Positions 17,113 through 26,870 of a DNA stretch of 62,307 nt are shown here, piece after piece. The stretch spans positions 1-62,307 of the forward strand of contig NZ_JAQTZU010000021.1 in NCBI RefSeq assembly GCF_028687615.1, in the 5' to 3' direction. The DNA is from Methylovulum sp. Lineage in GTDB: Bacteria; Pseudomonadota; Gammaproteobacteria; Methylococcales; Methylomonadaceae. The translations under genes and the position numbers were made by a program. The number at the start of each line of letters is the position of its first letter. Within the stretch, counting starts at the first letter, position 1. A model generated the notes under the pieces. The model was not told where the DNA came from and did not search any database. It worked only from the letters and a program-made list of their open reading frames with translations.

Positions 17113-17782
17113 GCTATTGTTTTTAAATGAAACTTATGATTAAGATGCAAAAACGGCGGGCAAAAAAATAGGCGGTTTTTGCAAACCGCCTCAAGAGTAT
17201 TAGGAAGGATATAACGCAACTTTCAGCCATTAAGCTCTAAGAGCTTTAAAAGTTAGGTTAATAATATCAACACATAGTGCAAATAAAAATGTGACATATT
17301 GTCGCAGGAGCAAATTAAATCAATATGATATTGTCTTTGATATACAAATGCTTGTGCAAAATATCCCCAACAATCTGCTGTTCCTGTGATTGTGGCTTTC
17401 GTTCTGCTTCGTTCAAATCGCCAGGTCAACCCGTTTTCTCGAACTAAAAAAACGGTAGGCTTTAATATTTATTGGATCTATTTTTCAATAAGTTAGTCAT
17501 TAAAAAATGTGAATTGCAGCGCATATCTCATAATCTCGTTCCAGCGTGTCCGCCAATTTTTCCGCCACCATGATTCAAAATAGTTTTGAACCTTTCCCCC
17601 GTGTTTCGGAAATGATCTAGCAATGACAAGATAAAAACGTCCCTTGTCAGGGTTCGGAATGGTTTCCGAAAGTTCAGGCGGACATTGTGTTGCCTGGGTT
17701 TATTTCTTAAGGGTTTTGTAGTTCTGTGCTAAGCACCTATCCACAAAACCCGCATGACACCGCTCACTTGGAGAATTAATCA
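17113..17782. other. Long non-coding interval before the propeller cytochrome
   Basis: About 670 bases without a convincing gene. It contains a strong hairpin at 17170-17191 and, near the 3' end, GGGTTTTGTAG pairing with CACAAAACCC around 17709-17750 just before the ribosome-binding site GGAGAA. It probably carries the promoter and a structured leader of the cytochrome gene. Confidence 0.5.
17170..17191. terminator. Perfect 9-bp hairpin downstream of msrA
   Basis: AGGCGGTTT-TTGC-AAACCGCCT. The T-run lies on the opposite side (A-rich 17162-17168), so intrinsic termination would work for minus-strand transcripts; for msrA it could only be a structured 3' end. Confidence 0.4.
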
Positions 17783-20128
17783 ATGAACAATAAAACGCAG
17801 GCAAACAAGGCCTACAGCACGGGGCTATTTAGCTTAGCCAAATTAACGGCGATGCTGACGCTGGTTTTTGCAACAGAGGCGGCTTATGCCGAACCTAGCC
17901 GGTCAACCAATATCATATTGACCAAGGATGGGGCGCATTTGATCAACCTCAACCAGGACAACCATTCAGTCAGTATTTTTAAAGTCAACGCCGCCGGAAC
18001 GGGCGGCAACTCGCTAAAAAAAGTTACGGAAATTGCAGTGGGTTTTGAGCCGCAATGTGTTGCCGTGAAACCCGATAACAGCGAAGCTTATGTCACGACT
18101 GCCGACGGTTCGGTCGTGGTCATTTCATTGGATGTGGGCAATACGCCTTTTTCTATTTTAAAACGTATCGTGGTCGGTACTGAGCCGCGCGGTTGTGCGC
18201 TAACTCCAACGGGTAATGTACTATACGTTGCCAACCACACCTTGGGTACGGTATCGATCATCGACACGGCCACCCGTAAAGTGGTTAAAACGGTGGCAGG
18301 TTTTAACCGTCCTTATGCCGTCGCCATATCCGATAATGGCAATAACAGCGACACTGATGAATTTATCTTTGTCAGTGAGTTTTTAGCCGAGCAAATCCCC
18401 AATGGGCCGGGTGAGCCATTTGATACGGGCAAACGTGGGGTTGTCCGTGCGTTTCCTTTTGGGCTTGCGGTATTTTTGCAAAAAATAGCCTTGTCACCGC
18501 TTCAAGACGCCGGTTTTACCGCAGACCGTAGCGCGTTTTGTCCCTTGACCAATGCCAATTTGCAAAGCCAGGTCTACTGTCCTGATGTGACGGGCGGGCC
18601 TGGCGACCCTGATAACGTCAATGCCGCGCAAGGGGCGTTTCCCAATCAGCTCCATGCCTTGCTGATCCATGACAATAAACTGTATGTGCCTAGCATCGGT
18701 GCCGCCCCTGCTCCTCCGGTCAAATTCAATGTCAATGTCCAGGCCTTGGTGCATGTTGTCGATCCGGTTTCATTGAAAGAAATCAAAGCCAACACCGTCA
18801 ACCTGAACGCCCAAATCAAAACCGAAACCGCCCCTGCCGATCCTTTTAGCAGTTTGGGTAAATTATTTGGCAACGATATTGTCGCCATAGATGCCAAAGC
18901 CAATAATTTCGCCTTGGTCAGCCGGGGTGGCAACTATGTGTTACGCGCGGGTTTGGTAGGTGGCAAACTGAATATCGGCGCACCTAACAATGTTGTGCGC
19001 CTGCAAACTGGGCATATACCGACAGGCATTGTCATCAGTGGTGACGGCAGCCGCGCTTACACCAATAATTTGGTCGGACGTTCTGTGTCGGTGCTGAATT
19101 TAAGCAATAATACGGTGGTTGCAACGGATATTGAATCGACTTCTTTGCCGCTATTAGGCAGTTTTGAACATAATTTGTTGATGGGCAAACTGACATTTTT
19201 TACGGCCTTAGGTGTGCCGGACAATGGCTTGGCAAGCTTGCCGATACGCAGCATCAATCCCTTGGCGTTTCGTGGCAAACAATCGGACAATGCCTGGAGC
19301 ACTTGTGCATCCTGCCATCCCGCCGGTTTGGCGGATGGCGTCACTTGGATATTCGCCGATGGCCCACGGCAAACCATTTCGCTGGATGCGACCTATTCCA
19401 AACGCAGTGCGGCACATGATACACGCTTGTTAAACTGGAGCGCGGTGCGCGGTAGCAATACGGATTTCAACAACAATTCGCGTGCAGTCCAAGGTGGTAC
19501 TGGGTTTACCACGAATCCGGCGGCGGTGTTTAATCATGGCCCGACGCAAGGGGTTAGCGAAGCCTTGGATGATGAAACCTTATGGATTCAAAGCATACGG
19601 CCTTTGCAGATGCCGCAAGGAAATGTCGCAGCGGGCCGTAAGCTCTTCCAGGACAATTGTGCTTCTTGCCACGGCGGGCCAAAATGGACGAAAAGCCAGA
19701 TCCTCTATCGTGAAAATCCGGCCTTGCTTGCCGGTGCGCCTCGTGACCCTGGCGTCACCTTAGCCGCCGGTGGTGGTGGGCAAATCCAATCCTTCACTTT
19801 AGATGGCAAGACCTTGGCGTATCTGGAAAAAGTCGCCACGTTCGATGGTGCCAATCCGCTGGAAATAAAAGGCAATGGCACCAAGGCATTGGGTGGCGAT
19901 GGCTTTAACGTACCGTCCTTGTTGGGTGTGCGCTTTAACGCCCCTTATTTGCATAATGGTTCAGCCTTGCAATTGACGAATGTGTTTGCCAAGCATGGAC
20001 TCAATGGCGGCACGATAGCCAATCAATTGGACGCAACCAAGCAGGCCAATCTGCTTAAATTCCTGAATACGATTGATGGCCGTACGAAACCGTTCACTTC
20101 TGACGCTGATGATTTCAGAAAGCCTTAA
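17783..20128 (+). CDS. Secreted beta-propeller dihaem cytochrome c (YVTN / peroxidase-like)
   Basis: A 781-residue exported protein. A signal peptide ends near TEAAYA. Residues ~40-460 form YVTN-type beta-propeller repeats (TPTGNVLYVANHTLGTVSI and SGDGSRAYTNNL are typical blades). Two CxxCH haem sites follow at about 508-512 (CASCHP) and 626-630 (CASCHG), with a MauG/CcP-like C-terminal part: VPSLLGVRFNAPYLHNGSA, where His and downstream residues suit a dihaem peroxidase fold. Related surface cytochrome peroxidases are known from methanotrophs such as Methylococcus. A terminator and an outer-membrane barrel gene follow. The substrate is unknown; oxidase, peroxidase or metal-linked electron transfer are possible. 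Confidence 0.85.
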   Translation: MNNKTQANKAYSTGLFSLAKLTAMLTLVFATEAAYAEPSRSTNIILTKDGAHLINLNQDNHSVSIFKVNAAGTGGNSLKKVTEIAVGFEPQCVAVKPDNSEAYVTTADGSVVVISLDVGNTPFSILKRIVVGTEPRGCALTPTGNVLYVANHTLGTVSIIDTATRKVVKTVAGFNRPYAVAISDNGNNSDTDEFIFVSEFLAEQIPNGPGEPFDTGKRGVVRAFPFGLAVFLQKIALSPLQDAGFTADRSAFCPLTNANLQSQVYCPDVTGGPGDPDNVNAAQGAFPNQLHALLIHDNKLYVPSIGAAPAPPVKFNVNVQALVHVVDPVSLKEIKANTVNLNAQIKTETAPADPFSSLGKLFGNDIVAIDAKANNFALVSRGGNYVLRAGLVGGKLNIGAPNNVVRLQTGHIPTGIVISGDGSRAYTNNLVGRSVSVLNLSNNTVVATDIESTSLPLLGSFEHNLLMGKLTFFTALGVPDNGLASLPIRSINPLAFRGKQSDNAWSTCASCHPAGLADGVTWIFADGPRQTISLDATYSKRSAAHDTRLLNWSAVRGSNTDFNNNSRAVQGGTGFTTNPAAVFNHGPTQGVSEALDDETLWIQSIRPLQMPQGNVAAGRKLFQDNCASCHGGPKWTKSQILYRENPALLAGAPRDPGVTLAAGGGGQIQSFTLDGKTLAYLEKVATFDGANPLEIKGNGTKALGGDGFNVPSLLGVRFNAPYLHNGSALQLTNVFAKHGLNGGTIANQLDATKQANLLKFLNTIDGRTKPFTSDADDFRKP

Positions 20129-20332
20129 TTCTAGAAAAATCATTTCATCCACGAAAAACACGAAAATTTTCAAAGAGATACCGAACTGTAGGCCGTCATC
20201 CAAAGGGTGGATAGCTAGATCAACACAACATTCCGATTTCTTTCGAGTCTTTCTTGATTTTCGTGGACTGGTTGCGGTTTTTAGGTTAATTAAGTTAGCG
20301 GCCTGTTGTTTATAACTGACCGCTGATCCACT
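20129..20332. repeat. Diverged inverted repeat between cytochrome and terminator
   Basis: TCCACGAAAAACACGAAA near 20149 is mirrored by TTTCTTGATTTTCGTGGA near 20247. The spacing of about 80 bases makes it a long imperfect stem or a repeat remnant. No gene is seen. Confidence 0.45.
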
Positions 20333-20373
20333 ATCGGGCGGCACAGCGTAAAACTGTGCCGCCCGATTTTTTT
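20333..20373 (+). terminator. Rho-independent terminator
   Basis: ATCGGGCGGCACAG - CGTAAAA - CTGTGCCGCCCGAT followed by TTTTTTT. It ends the cytochrome transcript and isolates the porin gene start 20 bases downstream. Confidence 0.93.
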
Positions 20374-20393
20374 GTCTAGGAGTCCGTTTGTCA

Positions 20394-21719
20394 ATGATGC
20401 GGCGATGGCCCGCTGTGAAAACAGCTTTGTATACCACCCTGATCGGGTTTCTGGTTTGCCCCATTGGTCTGGCAAGTGGTCTGGCAAGCTCCGATCCCAG
20501 CCTATTGTCCGCGCTTAAGTCTGGTCGCTTTGACCTTTTCCTGCGCTATCGTTTTGAGGCAGTCGAGGATGCCACGCCAAACTTGGCCCCGGCGTATGCG
20601 TCAACCTTGCGTTCAGCCTTGGGCTATCGGACAGGGGCTTTCCACAATGCCGATGGATATTTGCAAGTGGAGGATGTGCGCGTGGTCGGTGATGACAAGC
20701 TGTATAACGACGGTGGCGCGAATGGCGTCAGCCAAAGGGCGGTCGTCGCCGATCCTGAAGGTTTTGAGTTGCAGCAAGGGATTTTCCGTTACAGCGGTTT
20801 GCCGCGTACCGTGTTTACCGTAGGCCGTCAGGAAATCACCCACAGGCAAGCCCCGCTACATCGCTATATTGGCAATGTGTTGTGGCGGCAAAATTGGCAA
20901 AATTACGACTCGCTGCGTTTGCTCAATTTGTCTATACCTCACACGACGCTGGATTATGCCTATGTTTGGCAAGTCAACCGCATTTTTGGCGGGCATAACC
21001 CTCGCCCCGATGCCGGGCATTTTGAAATGGACAGCCATTTATTCAATCTCCAATACGCTGGCTTAAGATTCGCCAAATTGGAGGCTTACAGTTATTTGCT
21101 GGATTTTACGACACCCACCTCAACGGCCTTATCGACGGCGACTTTGGGTTTACGTCTGCAAGGCGATAAGCCAATCATGGGCAAAGCTCGGCTATTGTAT
21201 GTCGGCGAATATGCCCGGCAACTGGATTACGGCAGCAATCCTAACGCCATCAGCGTCAGTTATTTGCTGGCCGAATTGGGCGTGAATTTTACCGTTGGCG
21301 GTTTTTTGCAAAGCATGGCGGTTAAATTCAGTTATGAACGCTTGGAAGGTAAGGGCGGTGTCAACGCATTCCAGACGCCGCTAGGCACTAACCATGCGTT
21401 CCAAGGCTTTGCCGATAGGTTTCTCGTCACGCCACCCGATGGCATACGCGATTATTTTGCCACCTTAAGCTTCAAATTTGCCGGGAGCACCCAATTGATT
21501 GCGGCTTACCACCATTTTGGCGCAGACCAGTGTGCGTATGCCTATGGCGACGAAGTCAATGTGGTGCTGGAACAGCCCTTCGGCGAGCAGCTTTTGGCGG
21601 GTGTCAAATACGCCGATTATCGTGCTGACAGCAATCCTGCCAACCTCATCCGTAATACCCAAAGCGGCCAAGCTTATGATTTGTCCAAATTCTGGGTTTA
21701 TCTGCAATATTCCTTCTGA
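20394..21719 (+). CDS. Outer-membrane beta-barrel protein (alginate-export / porin-like)
   Basis: A 441-residue exported protein. A signal peptide precedes SGLASSDPSLLSALKSGRFD, and the rest alternates as in barrel strands (FDLFLRYRFEAVED, RYSGLPRTVFTVGRQEI, YAYVWQVNRIFGG), ending in the terminal strand FWVYLQYSF with a final Phe. The pattern FxxGRQEI resembles the alginate-export family of large barrels. The ATG at 20394 with AGGAG at 20379-20383 is preferred over TTG at 20388. It immediately follows the terminator of the propeller cytochrome; a functional link is possible but unproven. Confidence 0.75.
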   Translation: MMRRWPAVKTALYTTLIGFLVCPIGLASGLASSDPSLLSALKSGRFDLFLRYRFEAVEDATPNLAPAYASTLRSALGYRTGAFHNADGYLQVEDVRVVGDDKLYNDGGANGVSQRAVVADPEGFELQQGIFRYSGLPRTVFTVGRQEITHRQAPLHRYIGNVLWRQNWQNYDSLRLLNLSIPHTTLDYAYVWQVNRIFGGHNPRPDAGHFEMDSHLFNLQYAGLRFAKLEAYSYLLDFTTPTSTALSTATLGLRLQGDKPIMGKARLLYVGEYARQLDYGSNPNAISVSYLLAELGVNFTVGGFLQSMAVKFSYERLEGKGGVNAFQTPLGTNHAFQGFADRFLVTPPDGIRDYFATLSFKFAGSTQLIAAYHHFGADQCAYAYGDEVNVVLEQPFGEQLLAGVKYADYRADSNPANLIRNTQSGQAYDLSKFWVYLQYSF

Positions 21720-21863
21720 AAAAAAACAGCACGGCCTTTTGTCGGCAAATTTTTTTTAGTTGGGCATGAACCCTTATAACTTTTAGGGGAAATAAGGCTA
21801 AGAAGGACTTTTGTTTGGTTTTAGGTAGAATGACCGAATTTAACTACGATGCCAGGAGTAGCG

Positions 21864-22508
21864 ATGATTCGTCATGCCGAACAAACGCAAGGCCTAAACG
21901 AAATAGCCCAAGAGAGTGAAAAGCAAGGCTTATTATTGATGGGCAAGATCGCTAATCAGGATCGTAAAGCTTTTGAAGACTTGTACTTTGGCTATACCCC
22001 CAGAATAGGCAGGTTTTTGATGAAATTGTTAAAAAAACGGGAGTTGGTCGATGAGGCGGTCAATGATGTCATGCTGGCGGTCTGGCAACAGGCAGGACGT
22101 TACGATCCGGCACAAGGCAAGCTTTCAACTTGGTTGTTCGGTATTGCCCATAACAAGGGTTTGAAACTATTGGAGCGGCAACGCCGCCATCAATGCGAAG
22201 AAACTTTTTTAAGCCAATCATCTCCTTCTGAAAATGGGCAAGAGCCTTCCGGCGTCGATGCCGAGTGGATCGGCTCCGACAATCCAGAGCGGACGGTTAT
22301 GGGCTGGGAGATGGGCGAGCATTTGCTGTGGGCGATGGAGTTGTTATCCCTTGAACACCGTACCGTGATTGAATTGGCGATAAATGAACAGTGCAGCTAT
22401 CAAGAAATTGCCTTGATTACCGATTGTCCGGTCAATACCGTCAAGACCCGCATGTTCCATGCCCGCAAAAAATTGGCGGAATTGTTAGCCAGTAAAGATT
22501 ATCCATAG
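21864..22508 (+). CDS. ECF-type RNA polymerase sigma factor
   Basis: A 214-residue sigma-70 region 2 and region 4 protein. Region 2 is seen in FEDLYFGYTPRIGRFLMKLL and VNDVMLAVWQQAGRYDP..LSTWLFGIAHNKGL; region 4 in LSLEHRTVIELAINEQCSYQ with EIALITDCPVNTVKTRMFHARKKL. ATG 21864 is preferred because AGGAG at 21854-21858 sits at proper spacing; an ATG at 21849 is also in frame. It heads a sigma, anti-sigma, protease cluster. Its regulon is unknown. Confidence 0.93.
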   Translation: MIRHAEQTQGLNEIAQESEKQGLLLMGKIANQDRKAFEDLYFGYTPRIGRFLMKLLKKRELVDEAVNDVMLAVWQQAGRYDPAQGKLSTWLFGIAHNKGLKLLERQRRHQCEETFLSQSSPSENGQEPSGVDAEWIGSDNPERTVMGWEMGEHLLWAMELLSLEHRTVIELAINEQCSYQEIALITDCPVNTVKTRMFHARKKLAELLASKDYP

Positions 22509-22668
22509 GCTGGTTAAAGGCAAAATTCTTGTTGAAAATAATGCCTTGCGATCCCCCCTACCTGTTAATTGATTTTAAATACACGGTATGAATTTGAAAA
22601 ATAGTGACATTACTATTCCTGTTGCCCTTGGGTCCTTTTTTCCCCAAAATTTGGAAGAGTCCGCATTG

Positions 22669-23364
22669 ATGAACAGAAAAGCTGACGATGGACATGGCAT
22701 AGTCGCCGAATTGCTGCCTTGGTATGTAAACGGTACGCTGGGATCTAAAGAGCAAGAATGGGTGGCGGGGCATTTAGCCGATTGTCCGAAATGCCGTGTT
22801 GAGCTTGAGCAATATCAACAACTTAGCAGCGTAATTTCAAACAATACTGAAACACCGGATTGGCAGCCTTCTCCAGCCCATTTTGGACAAATTTTGTCCG
22901 CCCTTGATGCTGAAGAAAATGGAGTGATTAGAAACGTTGCCGTGGTAAAAAAGCCCTCGTTTCTTGGGCAATGCGCCGATTGGTTGCAAGCCCAGGCCAA
23001 ACCGCTAGTCTGGGCATTGGCGTTGGAAACCATCGTGTTGGCGGCCTTGGTTTTGTTTGTGGTGTTGCCACGGCTTGACCAACAAACCTCCGGGCAAACG
23101 GTATTTCAAACCTTGTCGGATGCCCACGCGCCCACTGTTGCCGGACTGCCTCGCGTCCACATCGTTTTTGCCGACGATATAATGATTGGTGATTTGCGTC
23201 TGTTGCTGGTTTCAGTAAACGCGCGGCTAGTCGATGGCCCGTCAAAGCTGGGGGTTTATACCGTCGAATTGGCGACGGTGGGCAATCCTGATGCTACGGC
23301 TCTGGCAATCGCCACATTGAGAAAACATTCTAAGGTCAAACTCGCCGAGCCTGTGCATCCGTGA
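22669..23364 (+). CDS. Zinc-finger membrane anti-sigma factor
   Basis: A 231-residue protein with an N-terminal anti-sigma zinc finger: the histidine and cysteines in WVAGHLADCPKCRVELEQY (near residues 26-45) fit the HxxxCxxC ZAS motif. One transmembrane helix follows at about residues 118-140 (WALALETIVLAALVLFVVL), and a periplasmic region ends at the C-terminus. This is a typical membrane anti-sigma arrangement. The start at 22669 follows GGAAGAG; an upstream ATG at 22588 is less likely. It overlaps the protease gene by GTGA. Confidence 0.85.
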   Translation: MNRKADDGHGIVAELLPWYVNGTLGSKEQEWVAGHLADCPKCRVELEQYQQLSSVISNNTETPDWQPSPAHFGQILSALDAEENGVIRNVAVVKKPSFLGQCADWLQAQAKPLVWALALETIVLAALVLFVVLPRLDQQTSGQTVFQTLSDAHAPTVAGLPRVHIVFADDIMIGDLRLLLVSVNARLVDGPSKLGVYTVELATVGNPDATALAIATLRKHSKVKLAEPVHP

Positions 23365-24590
23365 ACCCAAAATGCCGTGGCTACCGGCTAATCCTGACGC
23401 TGGTTTGGTTATTGGCAAGCACGGGATGCGGGATGTTGCCTTTAGGCACAAATAGTCTCGCCAATACCCCCAAGCAGTTGCAGCCTAAGCAAATTATCGT
23501 CACCTTGTCGGAAAATAACCGAAGGCATTGGCTGGCGATTGATTATGAACTGCGAAAAAAATACGCCCTGCAATGGACAGGCGAGTTTCCGCTGACGTCC
23601 ATCCGTGTCAATTGCCTCGTTTACCGTGTGCCCGAAACCCTTGCTGTTGACGAGTTGATCCATCGTTTGGGTGCGGACAAACGGATACAACTGGTGCAGG
23701 CCAACCAAGTGTTTGCCGGATTACAAGGCGGGGAAAGCGATGCCTATGCAGGTTTGTCTTATGGCCCGCAAACCATCCATGCCGATGCCGCCCACAAGAT
23801 TAGCACGGGTAAAGGCGTGGCAATCACCATCATCGACACGGGCGCGGACAAGAACCATCCTGATTTGAAAGGGCGAATCGGACAGATCCGCAATTTTGTC
23901 GAAGGGGGCGAAGAGTCATTTAGCGAAGACCTTCACGGTACGGCGGTGGCGGGCATCATTGCCGCCCGCGCCAATGATGGCCTGGGCATTTACGGCATCG
24001 CCCCCGAAGCCGATATCGCCCAGTACAAAGCGTGTTGGTACATCCTACATTCTGATGATAAAGCCTTATGCAGTAGCTGGACGCTGGCAAAAGCCCTGGA
24101 TGCGGCGATCACTTCAGGCAGCCGCATCATTAATCTCAGCCTCAGCGGCCCCGCCGACAAATTGCTCCAACAACTGCTAGAAGCCGCCCATCAACGGCAT
24201 ATTGTTTTGATAGCCGCCGCTACAGAGGGTGGTGAACCCGGATTTCCCGCCATTTTGGATTTTATTGTCCCCGTCCTTGCCTCCGGTCCCGATGGAAAAA
24301 CTACGCTACCTTCTTGGGCGGCAAACCGCCATCCCTTGATAGCACCAGGCATTGAAATCCTGACCACCACGCCAAGGGAGGGTTATGATTTTCTGTCCGG
24401 CAGTTCTATGGCGGCAGCCCATGTCAGTGGCACGGTGGCGTTATTGCTGCAATACCAACCCCAGCTTAAACCTGGGCAAATTCAAGGCGTTTTACAAGCG
24501 ACCAGCCAAGCCAGTGCATTAGGTGGCGCAAAAGTCATTGATGCTTGCCGGGCTTTGCTGGCTTTAGGTGCGAAGGTGGCTTGTCCATAA
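23361..24590 (+). CDS. S8 (subtilisin-like) serine protease, probable lipoprotein
   Basis: A 409-residue exported protease. It starts with GTG overlapping the anti-sigma stop (GTGA). An N-terminal signal has a lipobox-like STGC near residue 23. A region of about 100 residues resembling an inhibitor-I9-type prodomain precedes the catalytic domain. The catalytic triad is Asp159 (IIDTGADKNHPD), His192 (LHGTAVAGIIAA) and Ser349 (SGSSMAAAHVSG). It is probably periplasmic or surface attached. Its coupling to an ECF sigma/anti-sigma pair suggests regulated proteolysis of an envelope target, perhaps the anti-sigma itself. Confidence 0.9.
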   Translation: MNPKCRGYRLILTLVWLLASTGCGMLPLGTNSLANTPKQLQPKQIIVTLSENNRRHWLAIDYELRKKYALQWTGEFPLTSIRVNCLVYRVPETLAVDELIHRLGADKRIQLVQANQVFAGLQGGESDAYAGLSYGPQTIHADAAHKISTGKGVAITIIDTGADKNHPDLKGRIGQIRNFVEGGEESFSEDLHGTAVAGIIAARANDGLGIYGIAPEADIAQYKACWYILHSDDKALCSSWTLAKALDAAITSGSRIINLSLSGPADKLLQQLLEAAHQRHIVLIAAATEGGEPGFPAILDFIVPVLASGPDGKTTLPSWAANRHPLIAPGIEILTTTPREGYDFLSGSSMAAAHVSGTVALLLQYQPQLKPGQIQGVLQATSQASALGGAKVIDACRALLALGAKVACP

Positions 24591-24682
24591 ACGCTGGCTA
24601 GAGATTTTGATAAACCAAGTTATTTCTTATCAACCGGTTTTAAGGCACAATTTGGGACATAGCCATTAACCACAATGCTTCG

Positions 24683-25672
24683 ATGCTGAATAAAACCCCA
24701 TTCAAACCCGCCTGGTGGTTACGCAACCGCCATTTCCAAACCCTGTATCCGGCCTTATTACGCAGGACGCCCAAAGTCCCGCACTTATGGCGCGAACGGA
24801 TAAGCACCCCTGACGGTGATTTTTTAGACTTAGACCATTGCGGAACAGGGGCTGGGCCACGGGTGATTTTGCTGCATGGTTTGACGGGCAGTTCCGGTTC
24901 CGGTTACATCAAAGGCCTGCAAGTGGAGTTTTTGCGTCGGGGTTGGCGCAGTGTGGTGATGAATTTTCGCGGTTGTAGCGGCGAATCGAATAATAAAGCC
25001 CGTTGTTACCATTCCGGTGAAACCGAAGATATTCAATTCGTCTATGAAAGCTTGCGCCAGCGCGAACCCGGCACACAGTGTGCCGCAGTTGGTTTTTCCC
25101 TAGGCGGCAATGTCTTGCTGAAATGGTTGGGTGAACAGGGCGGTCGCGTGGACTTGGCGGCGGCGGTTGCCGTGTCCGTACCCTTGGTGCTTAACCTGTG
25201 CGCCAGCAAACTGGATAACGGTTTTTCCAAAATCTACCGCGCTAACTTATTGAAGAGGCTTAAGACGTACATGCGTTTGAAACAAGCGCATTTGGAGCGT
25301 AACGGCCACCAGGCCGAAGCGGAAAAAATCAGGCGATTAGGCGATTGTTCCAAAATCAGCTCGTTCTGGCAATATGATGATGTCGTGGTTGCCGGTTTGC
25401 ATGGTTTTAAGGATGTCCATGATTATTACCAACGCTCCAGCTCACGGCAATTTTTAAAACACATCACGGTTCCCACGCTAGTCATCCAGGCCGATGATGA
25501 CCCGTTTATGACTTCGGCGGTGCTGCCTGCGGTGGATGAATTGTCCGCCCATGTGCAACTGGAAGTCACCTGTGGTGGCGGACATGTCGGTTTTGTCGCC
25601 CGTCAAAAGTTTTTTAAGCCGTATTACTGGTTGGAACAGCGGATTCCTGAGTTTTTGGGGCATTATTTGTGA
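24683..25672 (+). CDS. YheT-like alpha/beta hydrolase
   Basis: A 329-residue alpha/beta hydrolase of the YheT/YMR210 family. Its start WWLRNRHFQTLYPALLRR is typical, followed by the oxyanion region LHGLTGSSGSGYIKGL, the nucleophile elbow GFSLGGNVLLKWLGE, the acid region IQADDDPFM and a catalytic His in GGGHVGFV near residue 298. The cellular substrate of this family is not well defined (esterase or acyl-chain hydrolase activity is suggested). It stands alone before thyA. Confidence 0.9.
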   Translation: MLNKTPFKPAWWLRNRHFQTLYPALLRRTPKVPHLWRERISTPDGDFLDLDHCGTGAGPRVILLHGLTGSSGSGYIKGLQVEFLRRGWRSVVMNFRGCSGESNNKARCYHSGETEDIQFVYESLRQREPGTQCAAVGFSLGGNVLLKWLGEQGGRVDLAAAVAVSVPLVLNLCASKLDNGFSKIYRANLLKRLKTYMRLKQAHLERNGHQAEAEKIRRLGDCSKISSFWQYDDVVVAGLHGFKDVHDYYQRSSSRQFLKHITVPTLVIQADDDPFMTSAVLPAVDELSAHVQLEVTCGGGHVGFVARQKFFKPYYWLEQRIPEFLGHYL

Positions 25673-25902
25673 TGCTTTCTTTCAACTAAAACAAAATTAC
25701 AAAAAGAAATAGTTGGATGATGTCATCAATTGGTCGCCTGATTGGAATTGGTGTTATTTCAAAGGTGAACAGTTGTTCGCCATTACAGCGGATCAAGGGC
25801 TGTTGGGCAGATTCTTAAAATATTGCACTTGGAACTTGAATCAACGTATTCTGGGCAAGAGTTTAAAAAACAGCGGGCTTGATAGGAAAAAGAACAAACC
25901 AC

Positions 25903-26736
25903 ATGAAACCATACCTGGACTTACTAACTAAAATCATCGCCGAAGGCCATCACAAAGCTGACCGGACTGGCACGGGTACGCTGTCACTATTTGGGCATCA
26001 GTTACGTTTTAACCTGCAAGAAGGCTTTCCGTTGGTGACCACCAAAAAAATCCACATCAAGTCGATCATCCATGAATTGCTGTGGTTCCTGCAAGGCGAT
26101 ACCAATATCGCTTATTTACGGGATAAAAACGTCAGCATCTGGAACGGATGGGCGGATGGACAAGGCGATTTAGGCCCGGTTTACGGTAAGCAATGGCGTT
26201 CCTGGCCGACGCCGACGGGTGGGTCCATCGACCAAATCAGCCAAGTCATCACGCAACTGAAAGAAACGCCCGACAGCCGCCGTATCATTGTGTCGGCTTG
26301 GAATGTGGCGGATTTGCCGGATGAGAGGATCAGTCCGCAAGCCAACGTGGCGCAAGGCAAAATGGCCTTAGCCCCTTGCCATGCCTTGTTTCAGTTTTAT
26401 GTCGCGGATGGCACCTTGTCATGCCAGCTTTACCAGCGCAGTTGCGACACTTTTTTGGGCTTGCCGTTTAACATTGCCAGTTACGCGCTATTGACGCATA
26501 TAGTCGCGCAACAAACGGGTTTGCAAGTCGGTGAGTTGGTTTGGACTGGCGGCGACGTGCATTTGTATCTGAACCATCTGGAACAAGCGCGGCTACAATT
26601 GACACGGAGTCCGTTTCCTTTGCCGCAATTAAGCTTAAAACGCCAACCCAACTCCTTGTTCGACTATGATTTCGATGCTTTTGAAATCAGCGGATACCAA
26701 GCGCACGACACGATCAAAGCCAAGATTTCGATATAG
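25903..26736 (+). CDS. thyA: Thymidylate synthase
   Basis: Converts dUMP to dTMP using methylene-tetrahydrofolate. The 277-residue protein starts [16 protein letters not shown]. Signatures are [18 protein letters not shown], the nucleophile cysteine near residue 181 in [20 protein letters not shown], and [17 protein letters not shown]. The ATG at 25903 is chosen because upstream in-frame codons lack similarity. It precedes the hps-phi gene but is separated by its own promoter. Confidence 0.97.
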   Translation: MKPYLDLLTKIIAEGHHKADRTGTGTLSLFGHQLRFNLQEGFPLVTTKKIHIKSIIHELLWFLQGDTNIAYLRDKNVSIWNGWADGQGDLGPVYGKQWRSWPTPTGGSIDQISQVITQLKETPDSRRIIVSAWNVADLPDERISPQANVAQGKMALAPCHALFQFYVADGTLSCQLYQRSCDTFLGLPFNIASYALLTHIVAQQTGLQVGELVWTGGDVHLYLNHLEQARLQLTRSPFPLPQLSLKRQPNSLFDYDFDAFEISGYQAHDTIKAKISI

Positions 26737-26823
26737 CGGCACTGAACCAAACAAAAGAAAATACTGAAAATTGACATCTATACGTCCCTGTTTTAGAGTT
26801 CGCCCACAACCATTCTGACTCAG

Positions 26824-26851
26824 TGGACACCGGTTGTTTGATAATTATAAT
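26824..26851 (+). promoter_or_regulatory. Putative sigma-70 promoter of hps-phi
   Basis: TGGACA at 26824-26829, 16-bp spacer, TATAAT at 26846-26851. AAAGAGGAG (26854-26862) is a strong ribosome-binding site just before ATG 26871, so the leader would be very short, suiting a highly expressed gene. Confidence 0.55.
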
Positions 26852-26870
26852 TTAAAGAGGAGTGACAATC

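Noticed and set aside
25713-25931. A 72-codon open frame before thyA
   Set aside because: No recognisable domain, no good RBS, and it runs into the thyA start.
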